Below, in pieces: positions 55,893-64,000 of a stretch of DNA of 64,000 bases. The stretch is taken from NCBI RefSeq assembly GCF_018860385.1, contig NZ_JAHKPH010000014.1, forward strand, positions 94,485 through 158,484. The letters are read 5' to 3'. The translations under genes were made by a program, and so were the position numbers. This DNA is from Reinekea forsetii (GTDB taxonomy: Bacteria; Pseudomonadota; Gammaproteobacteria; Pseudomonadales; Natronospirillaceae). The notes beneath the pieces are model-generated. The model was not told the origin of the DNA. It did not search any database and saw only the letters and a program-made list of their open reading frames with translations. Positions within the stretch are counted from its first letter, which is position 1. Every line of letters begins with the position of its first letter.

Positions 55893-56681
55893 ATGAAAAA
55901 GTCAATCGTCATTACGTCGGTCGCTGCCATCGCTATCCTTGGCGCTGCAGCAGGCTGGTGGTATTCAAGTAATCAAATCGCTCCTTTGGAATACACCACA
56001 GTTAAAATAGGTGTTGATGCACCTTACCCACCCTATGAATTTTTTGATAGCAATGGAGAGCTCACTGGCTTTGAAGTCGAACTTGGAAACTCCATGTGCA
56101 GCTACTTAAACATAAAATGTGAGTGGGTGGTGACGCCTTGGGATACCATTATTGATGACTTAAATGCAGGTAAGTTCGATATGATCATGTCTTCCATGTC
56201 TATCGAATCTGAGCGTAAAAAGCGGGTTGATTTCAGTGACCCTTATTATTCTACGCCGTCAGTTTATTTTGCTCGAAAGGGTGATTTTTTTGAAGGGACG
56301 TCTGTCTCTGATCTAAAAGGCAAAAAAGTAGCCGTTCAATCGGGCACCCTACAATATAAGCACTTAGTAGAAGAATATGGCGACAATATAACCATCTTAA
56401 CATTCGATGGTTGGGATGGCGTCAGTGCATCGTTCCGTTCAGGGGAAGCCGATGTAGTATTGACCGATTACCCACAATGGGAAGGCGAGTTTATGTTAGA
56501 AGGCGTCTACGAAGTTATTGGTGAGCCACTTCAAATTGGTGATGGCGTTGGCATAGCCTTCCGTAAGTCTGACGAGAACTTAAGAAAAGCGATGAACAAA
56601 GCCTTAGATAACGCCAAAACCTATGGCGATTTCCAGCGCTTCCGTCGTAAGTATTTCTTCTATGACATTATGGTGAAGTAA
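55893..56681 (+). CDS. Amino-acid-type ABC transporter substrate-binding protein
   Basis: Periplasmic solute-binding protein, family 3, 262 residues. N-terminal signal or anchor helix, then the ligand-binding start VKIGVDAPYPPYEFFDSNGE with LTGFEVELGNSM, the DMIMSSMSIESERKKRVDFS segment that contacts the ligand amino group, and the hinge VAVQSGTLQYK. A basic polar amino acid is the likely ligand. No permease or ATPase is adjacent, so it works with a transporter encoded elsewhere or is a stand-alone sensor. Confidence 0.92.
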   Translation: MKKSIVITSVAAIAILGAAAGWWYSSNQIAPLEYTTVKIGVDAPYPPYEFFDSNGELTGFEVELGNSMCSYLNIKCEWVVTPWDTIIDDLNAGKFDMIMSSMSIESERKKRVDFSDPYYSTPSVYFARKGDFFEGTSVSDLKGKKVAVQSGTLQYKHLVEEYGDNITILTFDGWDGVSASFRSGEADVVLTDYPQWEGEFMLEGVYEVIGEPLQIGDGVGIAFRKSDENLRKAMNKALDNAKTYGDFQRFRRKYFFYDIMVK

Positions 56682-56700
56682 TTTGAATCGTTGTTGAAGG

Positions 56701-56727
56701 AGGCCGCTTTTAGCGGCCTTTTTTTTC
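56701..56727 (+). terminator. Intrinsic terminator of the solute-binding protein gene
   Basis: AGGCCGC-TTTTA-GCGGCCT followed by eight T, about 20 bases after the stop codon. Confidence 0.92.
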
Positions 56728-56774
56728 ATTTGTAACCCTACTAATTTCCAAATATGGAATCATTTAATAGGTTT

Positions 56775-57275
56775 TTAGCTGTGCAAATCGCATAGTTCTA
56801 ACTGCTTAAACGCCCAAAACCCATTCATTCTCTCAATCGTAAGGCAATGTGTTTGCACTCGATACACATGCTCACTTGCACTCTTTTCAAGCAGCTGCCA
56901 TTGCTCTTTATCTTTGGGCAAAGCACTTAATCTTTCATTCAACCAAGCCGCTACGGCTTTGTCATCTTTTAAAAATTCAGTGGCTAAAGGCATCATCAAA
57001 GTACTCGCCTCAATGGGTGCTTCTATATTTGAAGCCTTAAGCTGACTAATGAGCTGCGCTTCAATGAGACGTTTATATTGCTCTCGCACCTGCTGTATTG
57101 TGGTAGTCGATAACGTAACTTTTTGAGAAGTTCGAATGTCGTCAACCAGTTGAGCGGGTGCTGAAATATGTGTTGAGCGCCAAGAAATCAAAAAGGTAAT
57201 ACTGATCGCTATGACCAAAACTACGATCAAACCAGTGATCTGTTTCACTCTTTTTGCTGTGGTTAAGATATACAC
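56775..57275 (-). CDS. Single-pass membrane protein of unknown function
   Basis: A 166-residue protein: one membrane helix (ITGLIVVLVIAISITFLISW), then a mostly helical periplasmic domain with two cysteines close to the C-terminus (THCLTIERM and LELCDLHS). The domain has two Leu/Gln-rich helices (VREQYKRLIEAQLISQLKAS and EFLKDDKAVAAWLNERLSAL). No family assigned. Divergent from comM. Confidence 0.65.
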   Translation of the reverse strand: MYILTTAKRVKQITGLIVVLVIAISITFLISWRSTHISAPAQLVDDIRTSQKVTLSTTTIQQVREQYKRLIEAQLISQLKASNIEAPIEASTLMMPLATEFLKDDKAVAAWLNERLSALPKDKEQWQLLEKSASEHVYRVQTHCLTIERMNGFWAFKQLELCDLHS

Positions 57276-57388
57276 GGAAGGAGAAAGCCTTTATTGAGAA
57301 TTTGATCACAAAGAAATCATGGGTGCCTTGTTGATTCTACCCAAGTTAATTAGGCTGGCCTAGTAATTTTGTCACAGCAAGGATGCCT

Positions 57389-58891
57389 ATGACACTCGCC
57401 TTAACTTATAGCCGTGCCCACGTGGGTATGGAAGCTCCACTTGTCACCATCGAAGTACACATATCTGGAGGCTTGCCGGCCTTTTCAATTGTAGGTTTGG
57501 CTGAAACAGCCGTACGTGAAGCCAAAGAACGTGTTCGCTCAGCTATTTTGAATAGCCAATTTGATTTCCCCAATGGCCGGATCACCGTCAATATGGCGCC
57601 GGCCGACCTTCCTAAGCAAGGCGGGCAATTTGATCTTGCTATTGCTTTGGGCATTCTCGCCGCCAGCGAACAGATTGCAATAGACAAACTCAACACGTAC
57701 GAATGGTTGGGCGAGCTATCGCTTTCAGGGCATTTAAGCAACGGTCCAGGCGCATTACCTGCTGCCATGGCCTGCCACAAGGCTGGCCGTGCCTTAGTTT
57801 GCACAACTCAAAACGCCCAAGAAGCCGTGCTGGTTAAAGAGGCCAACGTGTACGGTGCCAGCCACCTGCTAGAAGTGTGTCGAATGTTAAAAGATGCCGA
57901 CTTTACACTGTCCACGCCTACGGCGAGTGTTGAACCCAATGTACAACACTACCCCTGTATGTCTGATGTAAAAGGGCAAACCAGTGCTCGCAGAGCCTTA
58001 GAAATAGCCGCTGCGGGCAAACATAATTTATTGCTTTTTGGTCCACCGGGAACGGGCAAAACACTGCTGGCCTCTCGATTACCCGGGCTGCTGCCTTCAA
58101 TGACAGATTCTCAAGCGCTTGAAGTTGCAGCGGTTCAATCCGTCGCAGGGCTTCCTCTTACATGGCAGCAAAGACCATTTCGAAGCCCGCATCACTCGGC
58201 TTCAGCGGCCGCTTTAATTGGCGGCGGCAGCATTCCTAAGCCGGGTGAAGTCACCTTGGCGCACCAAGGCGTGTTATTCTTAGATGAGTTACCAGAGTTC
58301 CCTCGCCATGTTCTCGACGTGTTACGCGAACCTCTTGAAAGCCACGAAGTGTGCATTTCAAGGGCGGCACGCCAATGCACTTTCCCGGCTGGGTTTCAGT
58401 TGGTGGCAGCCATGAACCCGACACCCGGCGGCTATGGGGCCGATGACCCACGTTCAAAACGATATTCACCCGAGCAAATTCAACGCTACATTTCGCGATT
58501 ATCCGGTCCATTTCTCGATCGCATAGACCTCCATATAGAAGTCCCCACACTCCCTAAAGAGCTGTTATTAACAGACCAACCCGCTGAAAGCAGCAAAGAT
58601 ATCAGAGTAAGAGTTGAACAAGCATGGCAAGCACAGTTGTCACGTCAGGGTTGTTCAAACAGTGAGTTGTCGGGGAAACAGTTAGAATCTATTTGTAAAG
58701 TGTCAGCAGCCGAAAAGGCACTGTTGGATAATGCCATTGATCGGCTGGGGTTAAGTGCTCGTGCCTACCATCGAATTTTAAAAGTCGCGCGCACTGTGGC
58801 CGATTTAAAAAACCAGCCACTCATTGATAAGCCCGCAATCATTGAAGCGTTAAATTGCAGGCAGCTAGAGAAACTACTGGGTAAATGGTAG
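57389..58891 (+). CDS. comM: ComM/YifB family AAA+ ATPase
   Basis: Hexameric branch-migration helicase that promotes integration of transforming DNA (shown for Vibrio ComM). 500 residues: an N-terminal Lon-like fold domain (APLVTIEVHISGGLPAFSIV), a Mg-chelatase-type AAA+ core with Walker A FGPPGTGKTLLASRL and Walker B VLFLDELPEF, an arginine-rich GPFLDRIDLHIEVP segment and a C-terminal helical domain. The second ATG at 57389 is chosen because AAGGA lies five bases upstream. Convergent with crc, 15 bases between stops. Confidence 0.93.
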   Translation: MTLALTYSRAHVGMEAPLVTIEVHISGGLPAFSIVGLAETAVREAKERVRSAILNSQFDFPNGRITVNMAPADLPKQGGQFDLAIALGILAASEQIAIDKLNTYEWLGELSLSGHLSNGPGALPAAMACHKAGRALVCTTQNAQEAVLVKEANVYGASHLLEVCRMLKDADFTLSTPTASVEPNVQHYPCMSDVKGQTSARRALEIAAAGKHNLLLFGPPGTGKTLLASRLPGLLPSMTDSQALEVAAVQSVAGLPLTWQQRPFRSPHHSASAAALIGGGSIPKPGEVTLAHQGVLFLDELPEFPRHVLDVLREPLESHEVCISRAARQCTFPAGFQLVAAMNPTPGGYGADDPRSKRYSPEQIQRYISRLSGPFLDRIDLHIEVPTLPKELLLTDQPAESSKDIRVRVEQAWQAQLSRQGCSNSELSGKQLESICKVSAAEKALLDNAIDRLGLSARAYHRILKVARTVADLKNQPLIDKPAIIEALNCRQLEKLLGKW

Positions 58892-58906
58892 AGGCGGCAA
58901 CCTCTA

Positions 58907-59668
58907 CTATAAGTCCATATCGTATTCTATTTGCACGGCACAGTGAGGGCTTAATCGAGGTTCACGAATGATCGTGGCCTCTACGATAAAGTCGGCAATG
59001 TTTGGCGTTACAAATTGGTAATCGTATCGCGCGCCGTTGACTTGAGCTTCATCAAAAGGCCAAAAAGTATGCTGACGATCTTTTTTGTTTACGGATCTAA
59101 AGCCATCAACAAAACCGATCGGTCCGGTCACTTGATCCATCCAGGCTCGTTCTTCAGGTAAAAATCCGGGTTCACGCTGATGAGATTCCCAATTGCCTAA
59201 ATCTACTGAACGGTGGGCAATGTGAAATGAACCTGTGAATATAAACTCGCGGCGTTTGCGACGAGTCTTTTTAAAATGTAATTGCAGCGCTTCTAAGTAG
59301 TCGAGCTTATCATCAACATCTTCAATATAATCGGCTTGTGGCACCCAAATAGAAGCCACACTGACGTTATCGAAATCGGCTTGGATAAAGCCGCCCTGCA
59401 AGTCACAATTCATGTTTCCAAAACCACGCATCACCGCCTTTGGCATAACACGACTGTATATGGCCGTACCGGCATGGCCATCTTCATCGGCATCGAAAAA
59501 GAAGGCGTTAAATCCAGGAACATCTAATAGGTTTTCTGGCAGCTGGTATTCTTTGCTTCGGGTATCCTGAATGCAGACGACGTCGGCATCGACGTGTGTC
59601 AACCAGTCGAGGAATCCTCGCTCTGCCGCATTGACCAGGCCATTCACATTCAAGGTTATTACTTTCAT
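58907..59668 (-). CDS. crc: Crc-type catabolite repression control protein (ExoIII fold)
   Basis: 253 residues of the exonuclease III-like family that in Pseudomonas acts with Hfq to block translation of catabolic mRNAs and has lost nuclease activity. It matches the Crc pattern closely: ITLNVNGLVNAAERGFLDWL, DTRSKEYQL, a KKTRRKRREFIFTGSFHIAH segment where the catalytic GDLN of ExoIII is replaced by GSFH, FLPEERAWMDQV and RYDYQFVTPNI. Divergently placed next to pyrE, as in Pseudomonas. Whether it regulates catabolism here depends on an Hfq partner and small RNAs outside this window. Confidence 0.88.
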   Translation of the reverse strand: MKVITLNVNGLVNAAERGFLDWLTHVDADVVCIQDTRSKEYQLPENLLDVPGFNAFFFDADEDGHAGTAIYSRVMPKAVMRGFGNMNCDLQGGFIQADFDNVSVASIWVPQADYIEDVDDKLDYLEALQLHFKKTRRKRREFIFTGSFHIAHRSVDLGNWESHQREPGFLPEERAWMDQVTGPIGFVDGFRSVNKKDRQHTFWPFDEAQVNGARYDYQFVTPNIADFIVEATIIREPRLSPHCAVQIEYDMDL

Positions 59669-59832
59669 TCGGTTCTTCCAGATATTAAAAAGAAGGCCTC
59701 AGTTATGCCCTCAATTATTGAGTCAAATTTCTAACTGCGTATGTTACTCGATTTTCACGTATAATGCCGACCTCGGAACGTGTAAAACGCCAATTCCGTC
59801 CGAATTTTTATCATTTTTATAAGGTCTACTTA

Positions 59833-60516
59833 ATGAATAGTACAGAAACTGCAAAAAGTACAGACACATTACACGATTGGCAACGATCATTTATTGAATT
59901 TGCACTGGAAAAACAAGTGCTACAATTTGGTGAATTTACGTTGAAGTCTGGCCGAGTCAGCCCTTACTTTTTTAACGCAGGCAATTTTAACGATGGCGAA
60001 TCTCAACAACGAATCGGAGAGATATACGCCAAAACGCTGGTCGAATCTGACATCGACTTCGATCTAGTTTTTGGACCGGCCTACAAAGGTATTCCCTTGG
60101 CGGCGTCTACCGTGTTTGCTCTACAAAACAGCCATGGTCAAAATAAGTTTTTTTCATTCAACCGCAAAGAAGCAAAAGATCACGGTGAAGGTGGCACCAT
60201 CGTTGGCGCACCATTAGAGGGCAATTTAGTCCTGGTTGATGACGTAATTACGGCAGGAACAGCTATTAAAGAAACACTTTCCTTATTAGAAGCATTCCCA
60301 AGTGCCTCTTTGACAGCTGCAGTGATCTTGATCGATCGCCAAGAAAAGTTGGCCGACTCTGATTTATCGGCGATTCAAGCGCTAGAGCAAAACTTTGGCT
60401 TACGCATTTTGCCGGCTATTCGCTTGAATCAGATTATGAAGTACTTAGAAGACAACGGAAATTACAAAGAAGCCCTAATTGCTATGAAGAATTACCGTGA
60501 GCAATACGGTGTTTAA
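59833..60516 (+). CDS. pyrE: Orotate phosphoribosyltransferase
   Basis: Forms orotidine monophosphate from orotate and PRPP. 227 residues from the ATG at 59833 (ATAAGG ten bases upstream); a longer frame back to 59764 lacks support. Motifs: FTLKSGRVSPYFFNAGNF, FGPAYKGIPLAASTVFAL, FNRKEAKDHGEGG and the PRPP-binding VLVDDVITAGTAIKE. Divergent from crc. Confidence 0.97.
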   Translation: MNSTETAKSTDTLHDWQRSFIEFALEKQVLQFGEFTLKSGRVSPYFFNAGNFNDGESQQRIGEIYAKTLVESDIDFDLVFGPAYKGIPLAASTVFALQNSHGQNKFFSFNRKEAKDHGEGGTIVGAPLEGNLVLVDDVITAGTAIKETLSLLEAFPSASLTAAVILIDRQEKLADSDLSAIQALEQNFGLRILPAIRLNQIMKYLEDNGNYKEALIAMKNYREQYGV

Positions 60517-60633
60517 ACGAGCTCATTCAGTCTGGGTTCACCGACCAATGGGTATAAAGAACGAGACCCACATCACTTGTGGTTTGGCAATTTAACGATA
60601 TAGTAATAACAGTATCAATTTAGGCAGTTATTC

Positions 60634-61281
60634 ATGAAACGCATTATCAGCGCTACTATTTTAGTATCTTTTATTGGGTTGGCCACCAGTGTCAGCGCCG
60701 CCCAGTTTTATCGTTGGAAAGATGAACAAGGCAACCTATTTGTTCAAAGCTATATACCGCCAGAATATGTCGCCAATGGCTATGAAATCGTTGATGAGGC
60801 TGGGAATTTAATTAAATCGGTTGCGCCTCAAATCAGCGAAGCAGAAAAGCAAGCCAAAGAACTCTCACGAATTAATGGCGAAATGCAGCGCGCACGCGAT
60901 GAAGAGCTACTTAAGTTTTATCGCTCGCCTTCCGATGTTGATCGTGCCATGAGCACTTGGTTGAGCCGAATGGACATGGAAATTCGCGTAAAGCAAAACC
61001 GAATACGGATCAAAGAAAATGAGTTTGCAAAACTGCAGGAGCAGGCGGCAAATTTAGAGCGTAGCGGTCAAACGGTCGATCCAGAGATTGAAGAAAAGAT
61101 GAAATCCATTCGTTTAGAAATCGAGCAATTTAAATTAGAGATACGTGAAGTTCAACTTCGGCAAGATGAATCACGTGGACAATTTGAGCTAGACCGAGAA
61201 CGCATGGTCGAACTGTGGAAGATTATCACGGGTGAGGAATGGGTAGATAAAGAAGAATCCACAGATTCGAGTGCCGAGTAG
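60634..61281 (+). CDS. DUF4124-type exported coiled-coil protein
   Basis: A 215-residue periplasmic protein: signal peptide (cut at VSA-AQ), a DUF4124-like domain starting AQFYRWKDEQGNLFVQSYIP, then a long charged coiled coil (KQNRIRIKENEFAKLQEQAA continuing to IREVQLRQDES). Function unknown. Own gene between pyrE and the DUF547 protein. Confidence 0.8.
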   Translation: MKRIISATILVSFIGLATSVSAAQFYRWKDEQGNLFVQSYIPPEYVANGYEIVDEAGNLIKSVAPQISEAEKQAKELSRINGEMQRARDEELLKFYRSPSDVDRAMSTWLSRMDMEIRVKQNRIRIKENEFAKLQEQAANLERSGQTVDPEIEEKMKSIRLEIEQFKLEIREVQLRQDESRGQFELDRERMVELWKIITGEEWVDKEESTDSSAE

Positions 61282-61330
61282 AACTTTTTGACCTCCTCGC
61301 GGTCTAATCCACATTCCACAGGAGGTCACC

Positions 61331-62149
61331 ATGTTCAAGTATATTTTAATGGCGGTTAGTTTATTCGCCTTTACCGCAATAGCCCACGCCAACACGCCGA
61401 TATCAGCTTTTAGTACCAACCAGCCGAATTCATCCACCGCGCTTGATCATTCCGATTGGCAGTACTTCTTAGACACCCATTTAAACTACGATGAATTTGG
61501 GCAATCTTACTTTTCATATCAGCAAGTCACACCGCAAGAACTTGCCATGTTAAACAACTATATACAGCGCATGGAAAAGGTAAAACCACACCAACTCAGT
61601 GCCATCGAAGAAAAAGCATTTTGGATTAATCTGTATAACGCACTGACTGTAAAAGTTGTTTTAGACGCCTACCCTGTAGATTCCATCAAGGATATTGATG
61701 GCAAGTTTGGTGGTTTATTTGCCACTGGCCCGTGGGAGAAAGAACGCATCATGGTCAGTGGCGTTGGGTTAAGCTTAAACAATATAGAACACGATATTGT
61801 TCGCCCAAAATACAATGATTACCGCATTCACTTTGCACTCAACTGCGCCGCGAAAGGCTGCCCTAACCTTTCTAACCAGGTGTTTACGGCGTCTAATATC
61901 GAACAACAGCTAAACGAAGCGGAAGCTACTTTTGTCAATCACCAACGCGGTGTTCGGTTTGATGGCCGACAGTTGGTGTTATCTAAAATTTTTGACTGGT
62001 ATTTAGAAGACTTTGCACAAAATGAAACCGCCTTGATTCAGCTTATAGCCCCGAAAGTCAACGCCACAACGCGAGCTCGCCTAAATGGCTACAAAGGTAA
62101 GATTAAATACGAATACGATTGGTCACTCAACGAGGTCGCACAGCCGTGA
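61331..62149 (+). CDS. DUF547 family exported protein
   Basis: A 272-residue protein with a signal peptide (AIAHA-NT). The DUF547 core is evident: EEKAFWINLYNALTVKVVLD, AYPVDSIKDIDG, the two-cysteine segment IHFALNCAAKGCPNLSN and SKIFDWYLEDF. Thought to be a papain-like or glutaredoxin-adjacent fold of unknown role. An AGGAGGT ribosome site is seen before the ATG. Stop overlaps the next gene's GTG start. Confidence 0.87.
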   Translation: MFKYILMAVSLFAFTAIAHANTPISAFSTNQPNSSTALDHSDWQYFLDTHLNYDEFGQSYFSYQQVTPQELAMLNNYIQRMEKVKPHQLSAIEEKAFWINLYNALTVKVVLDAYPVDSIKDIDGKFGGLFATGPWEKERIMVSGVGLSLNNIEHDIVRPKYNDYRIHFALNCAAKGCPNLSNQVFTASNIEQQLNEAEATFVNHQRGVRFDGRQLVLSKIFDWYLEDFAQNETALIQLIAPKVNATTRARLNGYKGKIKYEYDWSLNEVAQP

Positions 62150-62847
62150 AAAAAATCATCATACTAACCGCTGCTTTACTAGTGATTGGGTCTTATTTCT
62201 ATTTCGATTTAGGTCAATGGCTAACGCTTGAACAACTAAAAAGCCAACAAGCTGCGCTCGAAGGGTATCGAGCCAACAACCCAATATTGGTTGCTCTAAT
62301 TTATATGCTGACCTACATCGTCATTGCAGCACTTTCTTTGCCTGGTTCAGCCATAATGACGATTAGTGGCGGCGCGATTTTTGGTCTAACACTAGGAACG
62401 GGGCTTGCTCTAGTCTCCGCAACTATTGGGGCTACATTTGCGTTTTTAATCGCCCGCTTCTTATTAAAAGATTGGGTACAGTCCAAGTTTGGTGATCGTA
62501 TCGGTGCTATAAACCAAGGAATCAGCAAAGATGGCGCCTTTTACTTATTCAGCCTTAGGCTTGTACCCGTGTTTCCCTTTTTCGTGATCAACGTAGTGAT
62601 GGGCATCACCACCTTAAAGGTATGGACCTTTTTCTGGGTATCACTCATAGGGATGCTGGCAGGCGCCGCGGTTTACGCAAATGCAGGAACGCAGTTGGCT
62701 AAAATAGACAGCTTAGGAGATATTGCCTCTCCCGCTATTTTACTATCGTTCGTTTTACTCGGTATCTTCCCGATTCTCGCGAAAAAAATCACCGCGTTTA
62801 TTCGTCAACGAATGGTTGTTAATACCAATAGCGAACAACAAAGTTAA
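62146..62847 (+). CDS. TVP38/TMEM64 (DedA-like/VTT) family membrane protein
   Basis: About 233 residues with six hydrophobic segments. The SNARE-associated/VTT core is visible in LPGSAIMTISGGAIFGLTLG, ATIGATFAFLIARFLLKDWV and SLRLVPVFPFFVINVVMGIT. The likely role is lipid scrambling or export of small lipophilic compounds. The GTG at 62146 overlaps the previous stop (GTGA); a longer frame to 62119 is less likely. The 3' end overlaps the convergent deacylase gene by 29 bases. Confidence 0.88.
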   Translation: MKKIIILTAALLVIGSYFYFDLGQWLTLEQLKSQQAALEGYRANNPILVALIYMLTYIVIAALSLPGSAIMTISGGAIFGLTLGTGLALVSATIGATFAFLIARFLLKDWVQSKFGDRIGAINQGISKDGAFYLFSLRLVPVFPFFVINVVMGITTLKVWTFFWVSLIGMLAGAAVYANAGTQLAKIDSLGDIASPAILLSFVLLGIFPILAKKITAFIRQRMVVNTNSEQQS

Positions 62848-63394
62848 AAAAGTTGTATCCATTATTAGGCTTCTTGATATCACCATTGGATAAATGCTGA
62901 TATCGAGTGCCTAACTCCCAATCCCCCATAGAAACAGCAAAGCCCAGCACTTCACCGAATTGGAAGTGAGTGCTAATTTCACGATCTTGTTGTTCTGTTA
63001 AACTGAGCCAATTTGCACTCAAACCCGTTTCAAGCGCAGGCGAACCGGGTAAATTTGGAAACCTCCAAGACAAAACCGGCATAAACCCCAACTGAACATT
63101 TTGGGGCGAAGGCGTTATTTGACCAAATGAAAACTCGTAATGCCCAGTTAACGAAATGGGTCCAATAGTGGTAATTTCCTCATCCATAGACCACAGCCAA
63201 AGCAAGCGGGAACGATCAAAATCACCGTCCGAACCTTGATCAAACCCAATGCCATCTAACTTCATTGGATTCCAAACTAACAAAGAAGCCACACTCACAC
63301 CAATCGCACTTTCTCGCCAAGGAAGATCTTGAGCGTATATCGATTGCTGCGCAGACGTAAGCAACAAAACAAGCACCAACAAAATTTTTGGCAT
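62819..63394 (-). CDS. PagL-like lipid A 3-O-deacylase (outer-membrane barrel)
   Basis: A 191-residue protein with a signal peptide (SIYA-QD) and an amphipathic beta pattern ending in an aromatic residue (FVVRYWY), as expected for an outer-membrane barrel. The C-terminal motif TRYQHLSNGDIKKPNNGYNF contains the His-Ser pair of PagL-type acyloxyacyl/lipid A deacylases. Length slightly above the family norm. Removing a lipid A acyl chain would lower its immune activity or change membrane permeability. Confidence 0.8.
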   Translation of the reverse strand: MPKILLVLVLLLTSAQQSIYAQDLPWRESAIGVSVASLLVWNPMKLDGIGFDQGSDGDFDRSRLLWLWSMDEEITTIGPISLTGHYEFSFGQITPSPQNVQLGFMPVLSWRFPNLPGSPALETGLSANWLSLTEQQDREISTHFQFGEVLGFAVSMGDWELGTRYQHLSNGDIKKPNNGYNFFNFVVRYWY

Positions 63395-64000
63395 GTCATT
63401 CTCAACGTGATGGAATGTAGGTAAGTTTAGGGAGAAGGGAGTGCTGCTGCAAGTTAGGGTGTGTTATTGGCTGCGGGCTTCGGGTAAGGTCAAAACACTG
63501 GAGCCATCGTGTGTTTGCTTCGAGTGCTCCGAATTGAGTTTGGTGCAGAAGGCTAGCTTTGGTGGTGGGTTTCGCTGGAATGGGCATCTGAGCCATGGAT
63601 GGCGAAGTTTAGCGGCGCAGGATGCGCGAACAGCGACCCACGGAAGCGGAACACGCCGCCGAAGCGGGTGGAACCGGTTTTAGGCTGCGGGCTGCGAGCT
63701 GCGGGTAAGGTCAAAACACTGGAACCATCGCTTCTTCGCTTTTCTTCGAGCGCTCTATATTGAGTTTGGTGCAAAAGGCTAGCTTTGGTGGTGGGTTTCG
63801 CTGGAATGGGCATCTGAGCCATGGATGGCGAAGTTTAGCGGCGCAGGATGCGCGAACAGCGACCCATGGAAGCGGAACACGCCGCCGAAGCGGGTGGAAC
63901 CGGTTTTAGGCTGCTGGCTGCGAGCTTCGGGTAAGGTCAAAACACTGGAGCCATCGCGTCTTTGCTTCGAGCGCTCCGAATTGAGTTTGGTGCAAAAGGC
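63395..64000. repeat. Tandem repeat, period about 221-226 bases, extends past the window
   Basis: The segment beginning GGGTAAGGTCAAAACACTGG occurs at 63482, 63703 and 63929; two complete units and the start of a third are visible. Units are nearly identical, including GGTGGTGGGTTTCGCTGGAA and CATCTGAGCCATGGATGGCG. Open frames within are by-products of the repeats; no gene is supported. The unit interior is related to the inverted repeat at 49376-49485, and the GCTTCGAGCGCTCC part to the repeats at 49533 and 50553. Confidence 0.88.

Noticed and set aside
63553..63822. Frames of 60-90 codons in both strands at the window end that share the start MAQMPIPAKPTTKASLLHQT.
   Set aside because: They arise from the tandem repeat unit; no ribosome site or coding pattern.

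Overview
The window looks like a chromosomal segment of a free-living, probably marine, gammaproteobacterium; an Oceanospirillales-type lineage is my inference from gene content, not from a database match. The supporting evidence is the block mnmG-rsmG-parA-parB-atpIBEFHAGDC, a crc gene divergent from pyrE as in Pseudomonas, a lgt-thyA pair, comM, rmuC, RND efflux genes, a methyl-accepting chemotaxis protein and c-di-GMP proteins. Most of the window is ordinary core genome.

Layout: 1-7.1 kb holds a chemoreceptor cut by the window edge, a small lipoprotein, serA, a cytochrome c5-like protein and an M16 zinc-peptidase lipoprotein. 7.1-16.8 kb is an AT-rich accessory island for small exported peptides. 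It has a peptidase-containing (C39) ABC transporter, an HlyD-type adaptor, at least six small genes with double-glycine-type leaders (one missed because of a frameshift, two too short for routine gene calling), a two-helix membrane protein that could give immunity, a Sec-exported protein resembling two of the precursors, and a TAP-like alpha/beta hydrolase. 16.8-26.7 kb carries housekeeping and signalling genes: a UvrD-like helicase, DUF4404, rmuC, an Rlu-family pseudouridine synthase, a SRPBCC protein, an ASKHA-like protein, PilZ, a GGDEF/EAL protein and an EamA transporter. 26.7-38.2 kb is the ATP synthase operon, parAB, rsmG and mnmG, all on the minus strand. 38.3-51.1 kb holds an envelope protein, a Lon-like protease / trypsin-like protease / FHA operon, a lipoprotein, thyA-lgt, a protein-kinase-like gene, a DUF4239 membrane protein, a small basic protein and a GIY-YIG protein. 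51.2-63.4 kb carries an RND pump, a solute-binding protein, comM, crc, pyrE, a DUF4124 protein, a DUF547 protein, a TVP38-like protein and a PagL-like lipid A deacylase. The last 500 bases are a long tandem repeat running off the window.

The part most worth attention is the peptide island. It is built from repeated cassettes. A 516-base block (10651-11166) recurs exactly 1893 bases further on (12544-13059) and carries a 50-residue precursor gene, two hairpins with a shared apical sequence and the 3' end of the HlyD gene. In the first copy the last 16 HlyD codons are fused to a truncated C39 transporter gene that keeps only an intact peptidase domain and one membrane helix. A third, heavily decayed transporter copy lies at about 9395-9768. 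The intended logic appears to be: leader peptides are cleaved and exported by the C39 transporter with the HlyD adaptor (an outer-membrane TolC partner is not in the window), while small membrane or secreted proteins protect the producer.

A second notable item is a small basic gene (50590-50823) with a textbook intrinsic terminator inside its reading frame, the arrangement used by tmRNA-controlled ribosome-rescue factors. A family of inverted and direct repeats (44.6, 49.4, 49.5, 50.6 and 63.5-64 kb) shares sequence across distant sites.
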